NCBI RefSeq assembly: GCF_002150035.1
Contig: NZ_NETS01000010.1
Location: 1,302,001 to 1,366,000, forward strand
Direction of reading: 5' to 3'
DNA: 64,000 nt
DNA from: Leptospira venezuelensis
GTDB taxonomy: Bacteria; Spirochaetota; Leptospiria; Leptospirales; Leptospiraceae
The position numbers were made by a program, and so were the translations under genes. How positions within the stretch are numbered: the first letter of the stretch is position 1; every line of letters begins with the position of its first letter. The notes beneath the pieces were generated by a model. The model saw only the letters and a list, made by a program, of their open reading frames with translations. It ran no database searches and was not told the DNA's origin. Of the stretch, positions 16,162 through 27,586 are shown in pieces.

Positions 16162-17025
16162 TCAAATTTGGAATCTTACAAAACTTTCCCTTCCAGAAAG
16201 ATCTTTTTTCAAAACTGCATCTGAATATCCGAGGGAGAGTCCGGTTTCTTTTAACCATCCGGAATATCTGGGATGTGTTTCTAAATAGAGTCTTCCGTTT
16301 GGTTTTAGTTTTGTTTTTGCCTCGGTTAAAATTCTTGTGTGGAATCCTTGGAAATCAGCGACGAATAACGCGAGATGCGGTTCGTATTCTACAACGTCAG
16401 GCATGATTGTAGACTTATCTGCTTCAGGGATATAAGGTGGATTGGAAACTATTAGATCAAATTTGGTTTCGTTTGGAATAGGGGAGAGTAGATCTCCGTG
16501 ATAGAGTTCGTAACTTCTTTCAGTATTTAAGATTTCTTGAATATTCTTTTTATTGATCTCTAAGGCGGATTCGGATGCGTCCGTGAACGATACCTTCCAT
16601 TCTTTTCTGGCCTTGGCCAGGCTGATCCCTATACAACCGCTTCCGGAACAAAGGTCCAAGACTTCTAGATCGTTTTCTTTATTAGGATGTTCTTCTAATA
16701 CCCAAGCGACTAATTCTTCTGTCTCCGGTCTTGGAATAAGGACTGATTCGTTTACATGGAATTCAGAATCGAAAAAAGCCTTTTTTCCCATGATATAAGC
16801 TGTAGGCCTGAATTTGGATCTTTGGACGATCCTTTCTCTATATTCGTCTTTTTCGGATAGAGAAAGTGGTCTTTCAAAATCTATATAGAGTTTGACCCTT
16901 TGAATTTTGAGTAAGTCTGCGAGTAATAACTCTGCGTCCAATCTTGCGGAAGGTATATTTTTCTTTTTAAGAAATTCTTCCGATTTCTTGAGTAGGTTCA
17001 GAACGTTGTCTTGGGAATCTGCCAT
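16162..17025 (-). CDS. prmC: Release factor glutamine methyltransferase PrmC
   Basis: A 287-residue SAM-dependent N5-glutamine methyltransferase that modifies the GGQ glutamine of peptide release factors RF1/RF2. The helical N-terminal domain (1-85) is followed by the family marker VLIPRPETEELV (about 95-106), the SAM loop DLCSGSGCIGISLA (124-137) and the catalytic NPPY at 195-198. All are intact and the length is normal. It lies only 7 bases from the 3' end of the tRNA-Arg gene, so it may be read through from the upstream regulators. Its stop abuts the GC-rich element at 16064-16160. Confidence 0.93.
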   Translation of the reverse strand: MADSQDNVLNLLKKSEEFLKKKNIPSARLDAELLLADLLKIQRVKLYIDFERPLSLSEKDEYRERIVQRSKFRPTAYIMGKKAFFDSEFHVNESVLIPRPETEELVAWVLEEHPNKENDLEVLDLCSGSGCIGISLAKARKEWKVSFTDASESALEINKKNIQEILNTERSYELYHGDLLSPIPNETKFDLIVSNPPYIPEADKSTIMPDVVEYEPHLALFVADFQGFHTRILTEAKTKLKPNGRLYLETHPRYSGWLKETGLSLGYSDAVLKKDLSGRESFVRFQI

Positions 17026-17032
17026 GATTTGA

Positions 17033-17109
<77 letters not shown>

Positions 17110-17135
17110 TTTATCGTTAGAGCGCTTGTATTCGA

Positions 17136-17777
17136 TTAAGAAGGTTTGCGCTTCTGGGAGACTATTCTCTGGAAGTCGTTAATATTGTGAATTACGATTT
17201 TATCGGAGTATATCTCGATTTTACCGCTTTTAGCGAATTGATTCACAACTTTCTGGACTTCGCCCACAGGTTGAGCGCACCAATCTGCTACGTCTTCTAC
17301 AGTAACATTGAGCACGACTTCTTTGAATTCAGTGTGTGTATGCATTTTTTCATACAACATTAAGAATACGTCGGCTACTTTTCCGATGATATCATCCAGT
17401 AATAGGATAAGCAATCTTCGTTTTGCATCGTAAATTCTGACGGAGAATATTGTGAGGATCTTGAGCGCCAGAGTAGGGTTCTTGGTCATCAATAGTTCGA
17501 AGTTTGCTCTATTGAAGTTAAGAACTTTTACTTCTGAGATTGCGATTGCTGTCGCGCTTCTGGGTTGTTCTTCTAAGATCGCCATCTCTCCGAAGATATC
17601 TCCTTGTTCTAAGATATCTAAGGTCTTGATAGAATTCCCAACAGTTTTAGTGATCTTTACTTTTCCAGCTTGGATCAGAAAGAAATCGTTTCCTGGTTCG
17701 TTTTCACAGAATATGATCTGGTTTGGTTCGAAAGTTTTTCCGAACTTTGAGAACATCGACTCGAGCATTAAATCCAT
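17136..17777 (-). CDS. Crp/Fnr-family transcription regulator
   Basis: A 213-residue protein. An N-terminal cyclic-nucleotide-binding beta-barrel (about 10-125, with GKVKITKT, EQGDIFGEMAILEEQPRSATA and the long following helix) is joined to a C-terminal helical/winged-helix part (about 140-213, with VEDVADWCAQPVGEVQKVVNQFAKSGKIEI). GEMA and PRSA correspond to the phosphate-binding cassette, so ligand binding is plausible. The start codon abuts the stop of the other cNMP-domain gene, with GGAG 9 bases or so upstream. Target genes cannot be told from sequence. Confidence 0.85.
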   Translation of the reverse strand: MDLMLESMFSKFGKTFEPNQIIFCENEPGNDFFLIQAGKVKITKTVGNSIKTLDILEQGDIFGEMAILEEQPRSATAIAISEVKVLNFNRANFELLMTKNPTLALKILTIFSVRIYDAKRRLLILLLDDIIGKVADVFLMLYEKMHTHTEFKEVVLNVTVEDVADWCAQPVGEVQKVVNQFAKSGKIEIYSDKIVIHNINDFQRIVSQKRKPS

Positions 17778-18839
17778 TTAGGCGCTGAGCTCCTTGGCTT
17801 TTTGGCGAGCCTTCTGGGAGAGACTGTCTCTTTCCGGAGGAAGTAAAGCTACCTTACCGAATAACATTCCTGCTCTCTGACGATCTCCTTGTTGTTCCGC
17901 GATCTCTGCCAAATGAAATAAAGACTCTTTAACTGATTCTCCAGAAGGATGCTTTTTAATATAAGCCGAGAAGGTATTGCTTGCTGTATCCAAATTGTTC
18001 AGCTTTAGGAAGCAGACTCCCATTTGGAAAAGTGCATTGTCTACGAGCTTCTTCTCGCTATCGTATTTGAAATCAGTGCGAACCATCAGGTCTTTGAAGA
18101 TTGCTGCTGCTTCTTCAAATTTTCCTACGTTCAAGAACGTATGAGCGCGGTTATAGAGAGAAGTAATCGTATTATCGGTGCCGGCTCCAAGATTCGTTTT
18201 CTCTGCAGCAGGTTTCATAATATTCTGCAGATTTTCCTGGGACATGGGAGCTCTTGTAGAAGCAGCGTCGTAAACTAGTGGAGGCATATTGATAGGGTAG
18301 GGTGTTCCCTTTCTTGCTAGGTCTTGGAGCTCGGTAGCTCTTCCCGCATAAGGCCCGCTAGGATAATGTTCTAGGTATTTTCCGAATCCATAAGCAGCAT
18401 GTTCGAAGTTATTGTTTTTATAAAATACTTCGGCTACGTTCATGAGCTCGAATGCTGGGTTTCGAGCTTCTGCCTGACCCAAGATTTCTCTCAATTTTTT
18501 GTGAACCAGTCGCAATTGGCTGGAGAATACCTTCATCATTTTTAAGATTAGATGAGTTTTCTCTGCTACGAATGTTTCGAAATCTGAAAGTTTGAAAACT
18601 AGGACGGTAGCTCCGCCAACAACTTGGGCGGTTTCTTCCCTAGGATACTTTCCAAGTGCGGATTTGACTCCGAAAAATTCTCCCAGTCGTACGTCTTCTT
18701 TTACTTCGTAACCAGAATCGATTGCGGTGTACGTGAGAACGACTCGACCTTGTCTGAGGACATAGATATCCTCCGATCGATCTTTCTCGAAGTAAATAAT
18801 AGAACCGCCTTTATAAGTTCGGATTATGGGCCCAGCCAA
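17778..18839 (-). CDS. cNMP-binding domain protein with TPR region
   Basis: A 353-residue protein. Residues about 5-115 form a cyclic-nucleotide-binding-like fold (GGSIIYFEKDRSEDIYVLRQG, VRLGEFFGVKSALGKYPREETA). Residues about 135-350 are helical repeats of the TPR/YbgF type (AAYGFGKYLEHYPSG, AAAIFKDLMVRTDF, ASNTFSAYIKKHPSG). There is no DNA-binding domain. The start is TTG with GGAAGG at proper spacing, and no ATG exists nearby. It sits between an amidohydrolase and a Crp-like regulator in a tight operon, so it may be a sensor that works with the latter. Confidence 0.8.
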   Translation of the reverse strand: MAGPIIRTYKGGSIIYFEKDRSEDIYVLRQGRVVLTYTAIDSGYEVKEDVRLGEFFGVKSALGKYPREETAQVVGGATVLVFKLSDFETFVAEKTHLILKMMKVFSSQLRLVHKKLREILGQAEARNPAFELMNVAEVFYKNNNFEHAAYGFGKYLEHYPSGPYAGRATELQDLARKGTPYPINMPPLVYDAASTRAPMSQENLQNIMKPAAEKTNLGAGTDNTITSLYNRAHTFLNVGKFEEAAAIFKDLMVRTDFKYDSEKKLVDNALFQMGVCFLKLNNLDTASNTFSAYIKKHPSGESVKESLFHLAEIAEQQGDRQRAGMLFGKVALLPPERDSLSQKARQKAKELSA

Positions 18840-18863
18840 GACCGTTACCTTCCACTCTAAATC

Positions 18864-20093
18864 TCACCCGACAGGAAAAAATGCCAAATCCTTTTTGTAA
18901 CCAAGGGCCCGGGTGACCGATTCTAGCAACCCTAGGGGGTCTCCTGCAAGGTATTTATCGGTTCCGGCGATCTTAATTTCGCGCCCTGTCACACCAGTTT
19001 CGTCAAAAAAATCTTTCAAAGAAAGGTCGCCGTAGGAAGGTTTCCCATCCTTCACTACCAAACGTACGGACTTAAGATCCGCTGAACAAAGTGTTTGGTA
19101 TGCGTCTTCTTTTTCGGAAGAAAGAACTAAAAGATCCGCTTTTTTTCCGATTTCCAATTTGCCCAGATCGTTATCTACCCGAAGAGCCTTTGCGGGATTT
19201 TCAGTGACCATCTTAAAAACAATTTTAGGATCCAATTCTTTTCCATATTCTTTGGCAAAAAATTCTCTGGCCACTTTGATCTCTTGGAAAATATTTAAGG
19301 ACCCGGACATTGGAGAATCCGTGCCCAAGCTCACGTTGATCCCTGCTTCCAGGATTTCCTGGATAGGAGCAGTTTTTCCAAACATAAATAAATTGGATTC
19401 AGGACACCAAACCAAGTTTGCCTTCGTTTTTGAAACCGTTTTGATATCTTCTGAACCGAAAGCGATCCCATGAACGAGTACTGTGTTTTCTCCCAAACAA
19501 CCGAGAGAGTTTAATTCTCTCAGCGCATTTTTGGATTCTTCGTCGAATCCTTCGGAGATATGGGTTACGAAAGGAAGATTTCCTTCTTTTGCTCTCGCGT
19601 ATTCTATCTGAGGCCCATCTCCCCAACCAAGAGAATAAGAACAGATACTATGAGAGAGAGTAAAACGTTCCAGGATACGAACTGGAGATTTGTCCAAAAA
19701 CGGTTTTTGGACAAAGTGGGGAATATGATCCAAAACGGAAGTCACTCCGCTGATCAAATTTTTATAAGAACCTAATAGATAGAGTTGTTCAGGCTCAAGT
19801 TGTTGTCTCTCCGCATATACTACGGAAGACTTGAGATCGTTATCCCAAGGAAGCCAATTCAAATAGGGGCGGTTTGTTCCAACCTTAGGAAGATAAGTCC
19901 CAAGAAGATGGTCATGAGCGTTGATTAGGCCTGGATAAACGAAATTCCCTCTTAGATTGATACGGATAGGTAAAATATCTTTCGGGATCCCGGAGGATAT
20001 AGAAGAGATTCTTCCATCCTTGATCCGGATAGTTGCATTCTCCATTACTCCTTCAGGAGTTACGGCTTTAGAATTTACAATTTCCCATTCCAT
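18864..20093 (-). CDS. Amidohydrolase-family metal-dependent hydrolase
   Basis: A 409-residue member of the amidohydrolase superfamily. The metal ligands are visible: HDH at 60-62 in INAHDHLLG, His178 in THISEG, His208 in VHGIAFG and Asp259 in SLGTDSPMSGS. The N-terminal and C-terminal small beta domain (MEWEIVNSKAVTPEG, KADLLVLSSE) is also present. This matches the cytosine deaminase/SsnA-like branch, but the substrate cannot be told. It is followed after 24 bases by the cNMP-TPR gene, and the LysM gene lies 36 bases upstream. Confidence 0.85.
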   Translation of the reverse strand: MEWEIVNSKAVTPEGVMENATIRIKDGRISSISSGIPKDILPIRINLRGNFVYPGLINAHDHLLGTYLPKVGTNRPYLNWLPWDNDLKSSVVYAERQQLEPEQLYLLGSYKNLISGVTSVLDHIPHFVQKPFLDKSPVRILERFTLSHSICSYSLGWGDGPQIEYARAKEGNLPFVTHISEGFDEESKNALRELNSLGCLGENTVLVHGIAFGSEDIKTVSKTKANLVWCPESNLFMFGKTAPIQEILEAGINVSLGTDSPMSGSLNIFQEIKVAREFFAKEYGKELDPKIVFKMVTENPAKALRVDNDLGKLEIGKKADLLVLSSEKEDAYQTLCSADLKSVRLVVKDGKPSYGDLSLKDFFDETGVTGREIKIAGTDKYLAGDPLGLLESVTRALGYKKDLAFFPVG

Positions 20094-20129
20094 TTAAGTG
20101 CAAATACCTAATATACTTAATAGCCGAGA

Positions 20130-20783
20130 TCAGTATTTCAAGAGTGGGATCGGATCCACAGCTTTGGTACCTTGGTTGATCTGGAAATAAAGTCCCTTTC
20201 CTTCTTCCAATTCGCCTAAGGAATCTCCCGCTTTTACCGTCTCACCTTCTTTGACGGAAACGGATCTGAGATTTGCATATACGCTGGAATATCCACCTTT
20301 ATGCTCTAAAATAATATATTTCCGATAACCATCCATTTGGTCCAGTACAACTACTTTACCTGACCGGATTGGATGTACGTCTTTATGTCTGCTTGCTTTG
20401 AACAAAACTCCCTTGTTCGGATAATAAGATAGATTAGAATAAGGAAGTGAAACAGGAGGAAGTACTTTCAGAGGCGAATGGAATTTAGGACTTACTGAAG
20501 GAGGTGTATCTTCCGGCAGATTTTTTTCGATCCTGGAAGAAGAGGATAGGTTTTGAGGGATTTTCAATCTTTCTCCTGCTTTCAAACCTTCGTTTTCATT
20601 TTTACCGTTCCACTCTAGGAGGATTCTCCAATCCAATTTGTATTTTTGAGAAATTGAAAATGCTGTTTCCTTCGGCCGGACAGTATGTATCTTTAATGGA
20701 GTTCCTGCGGAATTAATGCGAGACGGAAGAGAAATGAGCAACATTGCGAAACATATCAGACGAATGAAATGGAGCTCCCGCAT
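20130..20783 (-). CDS. LysM plus degenerate M23 (LytM-like) protein
   Basis: A 217-residue exported protein. A signal peptide (to about residue 26) is followed by one LysM peptidoglycan-binding repeat (about 31-76, IHTVRPKETAFSISQKYKLDW). A LytM/M23-like beta domain (about 125-217) contains HPIRSGKVVVLDQMDGYRKY, HKGGYSSVYANL, GETVKAGDSLGELE and LYFQINQG. The Zn ligands expected in active M23 enzymes are changed: the YxHL histidine is Asn and the second His of the LHFEIR block is Tyr. It is therefore probably a non-catalytic activator, as for EnvC/NlpD. It is expected to act on the cell wall in the periplasm. Confidence 0.8.
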   Translation of the reverse strand: MRELHFIRLICFAMLLISLPSRINSAGTPLKIHTVRPKETAFSISQKYKLDWRILLEWNGKNENEGLKAGERLKIPQNLSSSSRIEKNLPEDTPPSVSPKFHSPLKVLPPVSLPYSNLSYYPNKGVLFKASRHKDVHPIRSGKVVVLDQMDGYRKYIILEHKGGYSSVYANLRSVSVKEGETVKAGDSLGELEEGKGLYFQINQGTKAVDPIPLLKY

Positions 20784-20822
20784 ACTCTAAAATATCGGCA
20801 AATTTTGCTCCCCACCAAAAAG

Positions 20823-20853
20823 AAAAGGGAGCCGGATTGGCTCCCTTTTTTCC
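20823..20853 (-). terminator. Rho-independent terminator of fusA
   Basis: GGGAGCC (20827-20833) and GGCTCCC (20839-20845) form a 7-bp GC stem with a 5-base loop, flanked by A-runs on the left and T-runs on the right. Read on the minus strand it lies just after the fusA stop and ends in TTTTCTTTTT. It separates fusA from the LysM gene. Confidence 0.88.
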
Positions 20854-20875
20854 AAAAAGAGAATGTTCTGGAAGA

Positions 20876-22996
<2,121 letters not shown>

Positions 22997-23329
22997 TAGA
23001 GTCCTCTTTAAAAGTTCACACGGAAAATCCAATTACACCCCTTTAAAAGAGTAGAATAGAAACTTTACGCGGATACTAATCTGACTGGGTTCCCTAGGTA
23101 AAGGAACCCTAATTCTTACCAATTTTCGGAAAGGGCCGCGTTTGTAAAGATTGTTTCCAAGAATAGATGGTCTATCCTCGCCTGTACAACCTGTTCTTAG
23201 ATAAAATATAGATTACAGTTTTATTCTGATCTCGGAATCGATTCAGGTTTGATCCCGAGATTAGGAAATTCATTGCCCGGGTTTGCCAGGGTCAAAATAG
23301 TTTCTAGAAGGGCAGTTTTTCCCTTCTGC
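22997..23329. promoter_or_regulatory. Divergent intergenic region fusA / ktrB-like
   Basis: A 333-base spacer between divergently read genes. It must hold the fusA promoter on the minus strand and the potassium-channel promoter on the plus strand. No clear consensus promoter, operator or RNA gene could be singled out. Confidence 0.35.
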
Positions 23330-24898
23330 ATGAGCCCATACAAATTCCTAAAACGAAATGTAAACCGAATTGCCCGGGCGTTTTTGTTACTATCGGTAGC
23401 AAGGATACTTTGCCTAGCGTTTGCAGGAGCGATCTTGGTTGGGTCCTTTATGATCTATGCTTCGGAAGAAGGTCGGACCTCCTACGCAGATTCATTCTAC
23501 CTTGCAGCCTCTGCGATCTGCGTTACCGGATTAACTACTGTTACCATCAGTGAGTTAGCATTCTCCACCCAAGTCATTATCATGTTCTTATTCCAGATCG
23601 GTGGATTGGGAATCATTACATTTACAGTTCTTGTAGGGATCTTAGTGGTTCGAGGTCTTTCCAGAAGTACTCGAATTGCTGCATTTGTATTCGAGGCAAT
23701 AGACTCTCACGAATCTGCGGATGGAAAGAGTAAGAATGCTCCTTATGTTCGAAGGATTTTATTATCAATTTTGAATATATCCGTTTCGATAGAATTGTTG
23801 GGTGCATTTTTGTTATATTGGGCAATGCCTGAGGATCTAAGTGGGTTGCCCGGAGATCCAAACAGGGTTTTCTTAAGTTTATTCACTTCTGTTTCTGCAT
23901 TCAATAACGCGGGATTTTCGATAGTAGATGATCTTTCATTCTTATCAAGAGAACCACTTTCTCTTTTGGTCGTAGAAAGTTTAGTAGTTATGGGCGGTAT
24001 AGGCTTTCCGGTCATTTTATTCTTTGAAAAAACATTACTAGAAGCTTTTAGAAATGTAATGCATAGAGTAGAAGTTGTCATGGAAACTTATCTCATGTCT
24101 CGTGCATTAGAAGAAGGTAAAGAACCTTCTTGGATCTATCTGATTCTGATCCGTATGTCTTTCTGGGCGGAGGAAAGACTTGCTCTCTATAGAATGGCGC
24201 TGAAGGGAGAGGCAAATAGGATCCAGATGAAACTTCTACTTTATGGAACTTTAATATTGGTCCATGTGGGAGGGATCGGGTTCCTTTTGTCCGAATGGGA
24301 TAATCCCGAGACGATCGGGAAGTTCAATTTCGTAGATAAACTATTTAACTCCTTCTTTCTTTCCGTTTCCTCTAGGACTGCTGGATTCAATACATTCGAT
24401 CTTTCTGAAATGAGGAGCCCAACCTACGTTCTTCTTTGTTCTTTGATGTTCGTCGGAGGTGGTCCTCAAGGGGCCGCGGGCGGTATCAAGATCACAACCT
24501 TTGTAATTCTATTAATGTATCTTAGAAATGTGATCAGTCCTCAGGCAAGAGTGACTATCATGGGAGAAGAAGTTTCTAAAAACTCAATCGCGATCTCTAC
24601 TCGGATCTATTTTTTAGCCACGATCTCCATTGTATTCTTTATGTTGGTGATCACGATTGCAAATGGGCATAGACATGGAATAGAAGAAATATTTTTCGAA
24701 GTCATGTCAGCATTCGGAACTGTTGGATTAACAAAAGGATTAACTCCTTATATAACAGGAGTAGAAAAGTTCTTATATCCTTGTATTATGTATGTGGGAA
24801 GAGTAGGGGTATTCACTCTTCTGATCGCATTTACAGGTCATTCCGGATTAGGGACCTTGGGAGCCCAAGACGACGGAGTCAAGATCCAAGTAGGATAA
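23330..24898 (+). CDS. Trk/Ktr-type potassium uptake channel subunit
   Basis: About 522 residues with the four membrane-pore-membrane units of the TrkH/KtrB superfamily. The pore loops keep their filter glycines: SAICVTGLTTV, FTSVSAFNNAGFS, SSRTAGFNTF and MSAFGTVGLTKG. A large insertion of charged residues separates units two and three. The ATG at 23330 is preferred because the longer reading starts at a TTG and adds a charged, uncharacteristic leader, but no clear ribosome site helps either choice. No adjacent KtrA/TrkA-type gating subunit is seen in the window. It imports K+ (or K+ with Na+) across the inner membrane. Confidence 0.88.
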   Translation: MSPYKFLKRNVNRIARAFLLLSVARILCLAFAGAILVGSFMIYASEEGRTSYADSFYLAASAICVTGLTTVTISELAFSTQVIIMFLFQIGGLGIITFTVLVGILVVRGLSRSTRIAAFVFEAIDSHESADGKSKNAPYVRRILLSILNISVSIELLGAFLLYWAMPEDLSGLPGDPNRVFLSLFTSVSAFNNAGFSIVDDLSFLSREPLSLLVVESLVVMGGIGFPVILFFEKTLLEAFRNVMHRVEVVMETYLMSRALEEGKEPSWIYLILIRMSFWAEERLALYRMALKGEANRIQMKLLLYGTLILVHVGGIGFLLSEWDNPETIGKFNFVDKLFNSFFLSVSSRTAGFNTFDLSEMRSPTYVLLCSLMFVGGGPQGAAGGIKITTFVILLMYLRNVISPQARVTIMGEEVSKNSIAISTRIYFLATISIVFFMLVITIANGHRHGIEEIFFEVMSAFGTVGLTKGLTPYITGVEKFLYPCIMYVGRVGVFTLLIAFTGHSGLGTLGAQDDGVKIQVG

Positions 24899-24907
24899 TT
24901 TCTGCTT

Positions 24908-25078
24908 TTAAGAAAGTTGGTGAGCTTCCGCTAGCTTGAAATAATAGATATAACGATCCATCTTTAGATCATGAACTACTGAAATGAGTTCAAAGCCTAT
25001 TGCTCCTAATGGATCGAATGCATCTTGTGTCAAAGGGTCTTTACTTTCCACGATCTTATATGTTATTTTCCTATTCAT
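24908..25078 (-). CDS. Small DUF4177-like protein
   Basis: A 56-residue protein. Its pattern (ITYKIVES near the start, then a helix, LGAIGFELISV, then RYIYYFKLAE) matches the short beta-alpha-beta layout of DUF4177 proteins, where a 'GWELV' block is typical. The longer frame reaching to 25246 has an unlikely N-terminal part, so the ATG at 25078 is chosen even though its ribosome site is poor. It is convergent with the potassium channel, 9 bases between stops. Confidence 0.5.
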   Translation of the reverse strand: MNRKITYKIVESKDPLTQDAFDPLGAIGFELISVVHDLKMDRYIYYFKLAEAHQLS

Positions 25079-25301
25079 AATGGAAATTTGATAAGCTAAC
25101 AATGAGTATTCGTAAAGCTTAAAATAAAAAAGTGAAGATGTCGATTTTAGTCCTTTCTGACTAGTTTCTTGTTTTTGTCTCTCGGGAATCCTTCGCCCAA
25201 ATCCTGAGAAATCTCCCCCCATTTTAGATCCAAAATTCCCTTGCAAGTCTTCTATTTCAGATCAATCTGGCCCCTAAAGCGAACTAGTGCCTGGAGAGAG
25301 A

Positions 25302-26201
25302 ATGTTATTTTCCTATATAAAACTTTTAAGACCCCACCAATGGATAAAAAATATCATCCTATTTGCTGGGATCATATTCGGGAAAAAATTAGGAGATCTG
25401 GAATCGGTAGAACGAGCCATTTACGCGTTTTTTCTATTTTCGCTCACAGCAAGTTGCCAATACGTTCTAAACGATTTTCTAGATAGAAAAGAAGACGCAC
25501 TTCATCCTGAAAAAAAGCATAGGCCTTTAGCTTCCGGGGCAATCTCTCCTACTATAGCACTTTTGCTTACAGCAATTTTACTTTCCATAACTTTAGTTCT
25601 ATCCTTTAAACTTCAAGCTGAGTTCTTCTATTGGGTTGCTGGTTATCTAATCTTCAATATAGTTTATAGCCGCTTCTTAAAACATATGGTCATCTTAGAC
25701 GTGATGAGCATTTCTTTCGGGTTCGTAGTGAGAGCGATCGCAGGTTCTATCGTAGTTGGAGTGAGTTTTTCTTCTTGGTTACTTCTGTGTACATTCATGT
25801 TGGCTCTTTATTGGGGATTTGGAAAAAGAAGAGGAGAACTTATCATCTTGGAAGAAGGAGCTAAAGGCCATAGAAAGATCCTAGAAGAATATTCTGTTAA
25901 CTTTTTGGATTTGATGATGGGAATTGTTGCAACAATGACTTTAGTTACCTACGTTATGTATGTTACTAGTCCTCATACTATCGAAAATCTAGGCACTGAT
26001 AAAATGGTGTATACGATCCCGATCGTAGTTTATGCGATTTTTAGATCTTTGTACATAATCTATATCAAGAACATGGGCCATAATCCTACTCGGGCGATTT
26101 TAACGGATTGGGGTGTCCTTGTGGCGGGATTTCTATGGCTTTTGCTCGTCGTTTGGATAATGTATTCAGGTTCCGGACAAAGTCTTCCTTTTCAGTTATA
26201 G
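25302..26201 (+). CDS. UbiA-family polyprenyl-phosphate transferase (DPPR synthase-like)
   Basis: A 299-residue inner-membrane protein with about eight or nine helices. The first Asp-rich motif reads NDFLDRKEDALHPEKKHRP (57-75), followed by LASG. The NDxxDxxxDxxHPxKxxRPxASG form is typical of decaprenyl-phosphate phosphoribosyltransferase and related UbiA members, rather than quinone prenyltransferases. It may make polyprenyl-phosphoryl sugars for envelope glycans. GGAGAGAGA precedes the ATG at 25302, so the upstream GTG is rejected. A thioredoxin-like gene follows after 18 bases. Confidence 0.82.
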   Translation: MLFSYIKLLRPHQWIKNIILFAGIIFGKKLGDLESVERAIYAFFLFSLTASCQYVLNDFLDRKEDALHPEKKHRPLASGAISPTIALLLTAILLSITLVLSFKLQAEFFYWVAGYLIFNIVYSRFLKHMVILDVMSISFGFVVRAIAGSIVVGVSFSSWLLLCTFMLALYWGFGKRRGELIILEEGAKGHRKILEEYSVNFLDLMMGIVATMTLVTYVMYVTSPHTIENLGTDKMVYTIPIVVYAIFRSLYIIYIKNMGHNPTRAILTDWGVLVAGFLWLLLVVWIMYSGSGQSLPFQL

Positions 26202-26219
26202 TCTAGGTCTAACTAAGGC

Positions 26220-26735
26220 ATGAACAAAAATGTAAAAGCAGGATTTCAGTATGGAGGAGCATTGGCCCTTCTGCTCTCTGCGACTTTTTTTCTCGCCTGG
26301 TTTAGAGCCTTGGATACAGAACCTGTAGTGAGTTTGGATGGAAAAGAATTCAGAACTCCTTTAGGAGAAAAAGCGAATATAAAAGGTAAAACCACAGTAG
26401 TATATTTTTGGGCGACCTGGTGCGGGGTTTGTAATACAAATCTTCCTCTCGTCAAGTGGTATGCATCCACGCTAAAAGACGAAAATCATTTTGCATTCAT
26501 CAGTGTTGAAGAAGGAGAAAATTCCTCCGCTCTCAAGGACTATATAGAAAAACAAGCTGTGGATTTTCCTGTGATCGTAGGAAATCCAATGTTACTTAGA
26601 GACTGGGGCATCAGGGGTTATCCTAGTTTTTATATTCTGGATGGAGAAGGAAAGGTAAGATTCGCAGAATCCGGAATTATGAGCCCTCTAGGCATGTTCC
26701 TGAGGTTAATCTGGGCAAGAATTTTCTGGTCCTGA
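26220..26735 (+). CDS. Membrane-anchored thioredoxin-like (TlpA/ScsD type) protein
   Basis: A 171-residue protein with one N-terminal membrane segment (about 12-28) and a thioredoxin fold. The active site is WCGVC (Cys68 and Cys71), and the cis-Pro lies in GYPSFYILD. It probably faces the periplasm and reduces or oxidises disulfides. It follows the UbiA-family gene closely and is likely cotranscribed. Specific partners are not evident. Confidence 0.85.
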   Translation: MNKNVKAGFQYGGALALLLSATFFLAWFRALDTEPVVSLDGKEFRTPLGEKANIKGKTTVVYFWATWCGVCNTNLPLVKWYASTLKDENHFAFISVEEGENSSALKDYIEKQAVDFPVIVGNPMLLRDWGIRGYPSFYILDGEGKVRFAESGIMSPLGMFLRLIWARIFWS

Positions 26736-26806
26736 TCGTCCTAAATATTGTTACTCTTTTTTCTCGTTTTTGAATTTCACACCTCCAATTTCCGATAATC
26801 AATCCA

Positions 26807-27586
26807 ATGGACTCGTACAAACCGAAACCACTCTTAAACAAGTCGGAACTTAAGCAGATAAAACGTTCCAGGACTCGGGTTCATGGCCAAAAAGTAATCA
26901 CGGACGACGTTAAGAAGTTAAAATCACTTAGTGTTACTCCTGACTTACCCGAAGAAGAATTAGCAAATTATTATAAAGAACCTATTTGGATCGAATATTA
27001 TATCCCGAGAGAATCCAGATTTGCCTACGAAATCAAATATCTTTACGTTTATCTTGTAAATTCAGAAGCAAGACCTTCGCCGATGGATTCTGTCCTAAGA
27101 GAAGCTCTGAAGAATGATCAGTTTGTGGATCTTGTTGAAGTGGCAAGGCTTCATCCTGAAAAAGAAAAGCTCATCAGAACTTCTTATACGAATTCTTGGC
27201 CATTCTTCGAATCCATTTCTAGTGGATTCAAACAATACCAACAAACTAAAGATCCTTATTACTTAAGAGTTCCTCTATATCATACTGAAAATCTAATGAA
27301 AAGGGAACCTTCTCTCTCTACCCTTGAATTCACAGGAAATTTTTTTATTCATAATCTGAATTGGTTGATCCGCAGAATGAATAAGGGCGGAAAAGAATTT
27401 TCTTTAGAAGATGAAACAATCTCAGTTCTGATCAAAAGAAGGAATGAATACTGGGAGAAAAAAAATCTACCAGCAGACGAAGACTTCGATTTATTTGCCG
27501 CACTATTCTATGAGCAGGCATTCCCTAATAGAGGTTTGGAAGAAATAGAAGCAGCTGAACTTCTGGACGAAGACGCATATCTTTAA
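26807..27586 (+). CDS. Conserved-looking hypothetical protein
   Basis: A 259-residue soluble protein rich in charged and aromatic residues, with no signal or membrane segment and no motif I recognise. The N-terminus is basic (KRSRTRVHGQK). The middle has IWIEYYIPRESRFAYEIKYLYVYLVNSEARP, and the C-terminus is acidic. Base use matches the surroundings. It is convergent with the SH3 gene, with a 4-base overlap of the ends. Confidence 0.6.
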   Translation: MDSYKPKPLLNKSELKQIKRSRTRVHGQKVITDDVKKLKSLSVTPDLPEEELANYYKEPIWIEYYIPRESRFAYEIKYLYVYLVNSEARPSPMDSVLREALKNDQFVDLVEVARLHPEKEKLIRTSYTNSWPFFESISSGFKQYQQTKDPYYLRVPLYHTENLMKREPSLSTLEFTGNFFIHNLNWLIRRMNKGGKEFSLEDETISVLIKRRNEYWEKKNLPADEDFDLFAALFYEQAFPNRGLEEIEAAELLDEDAYL

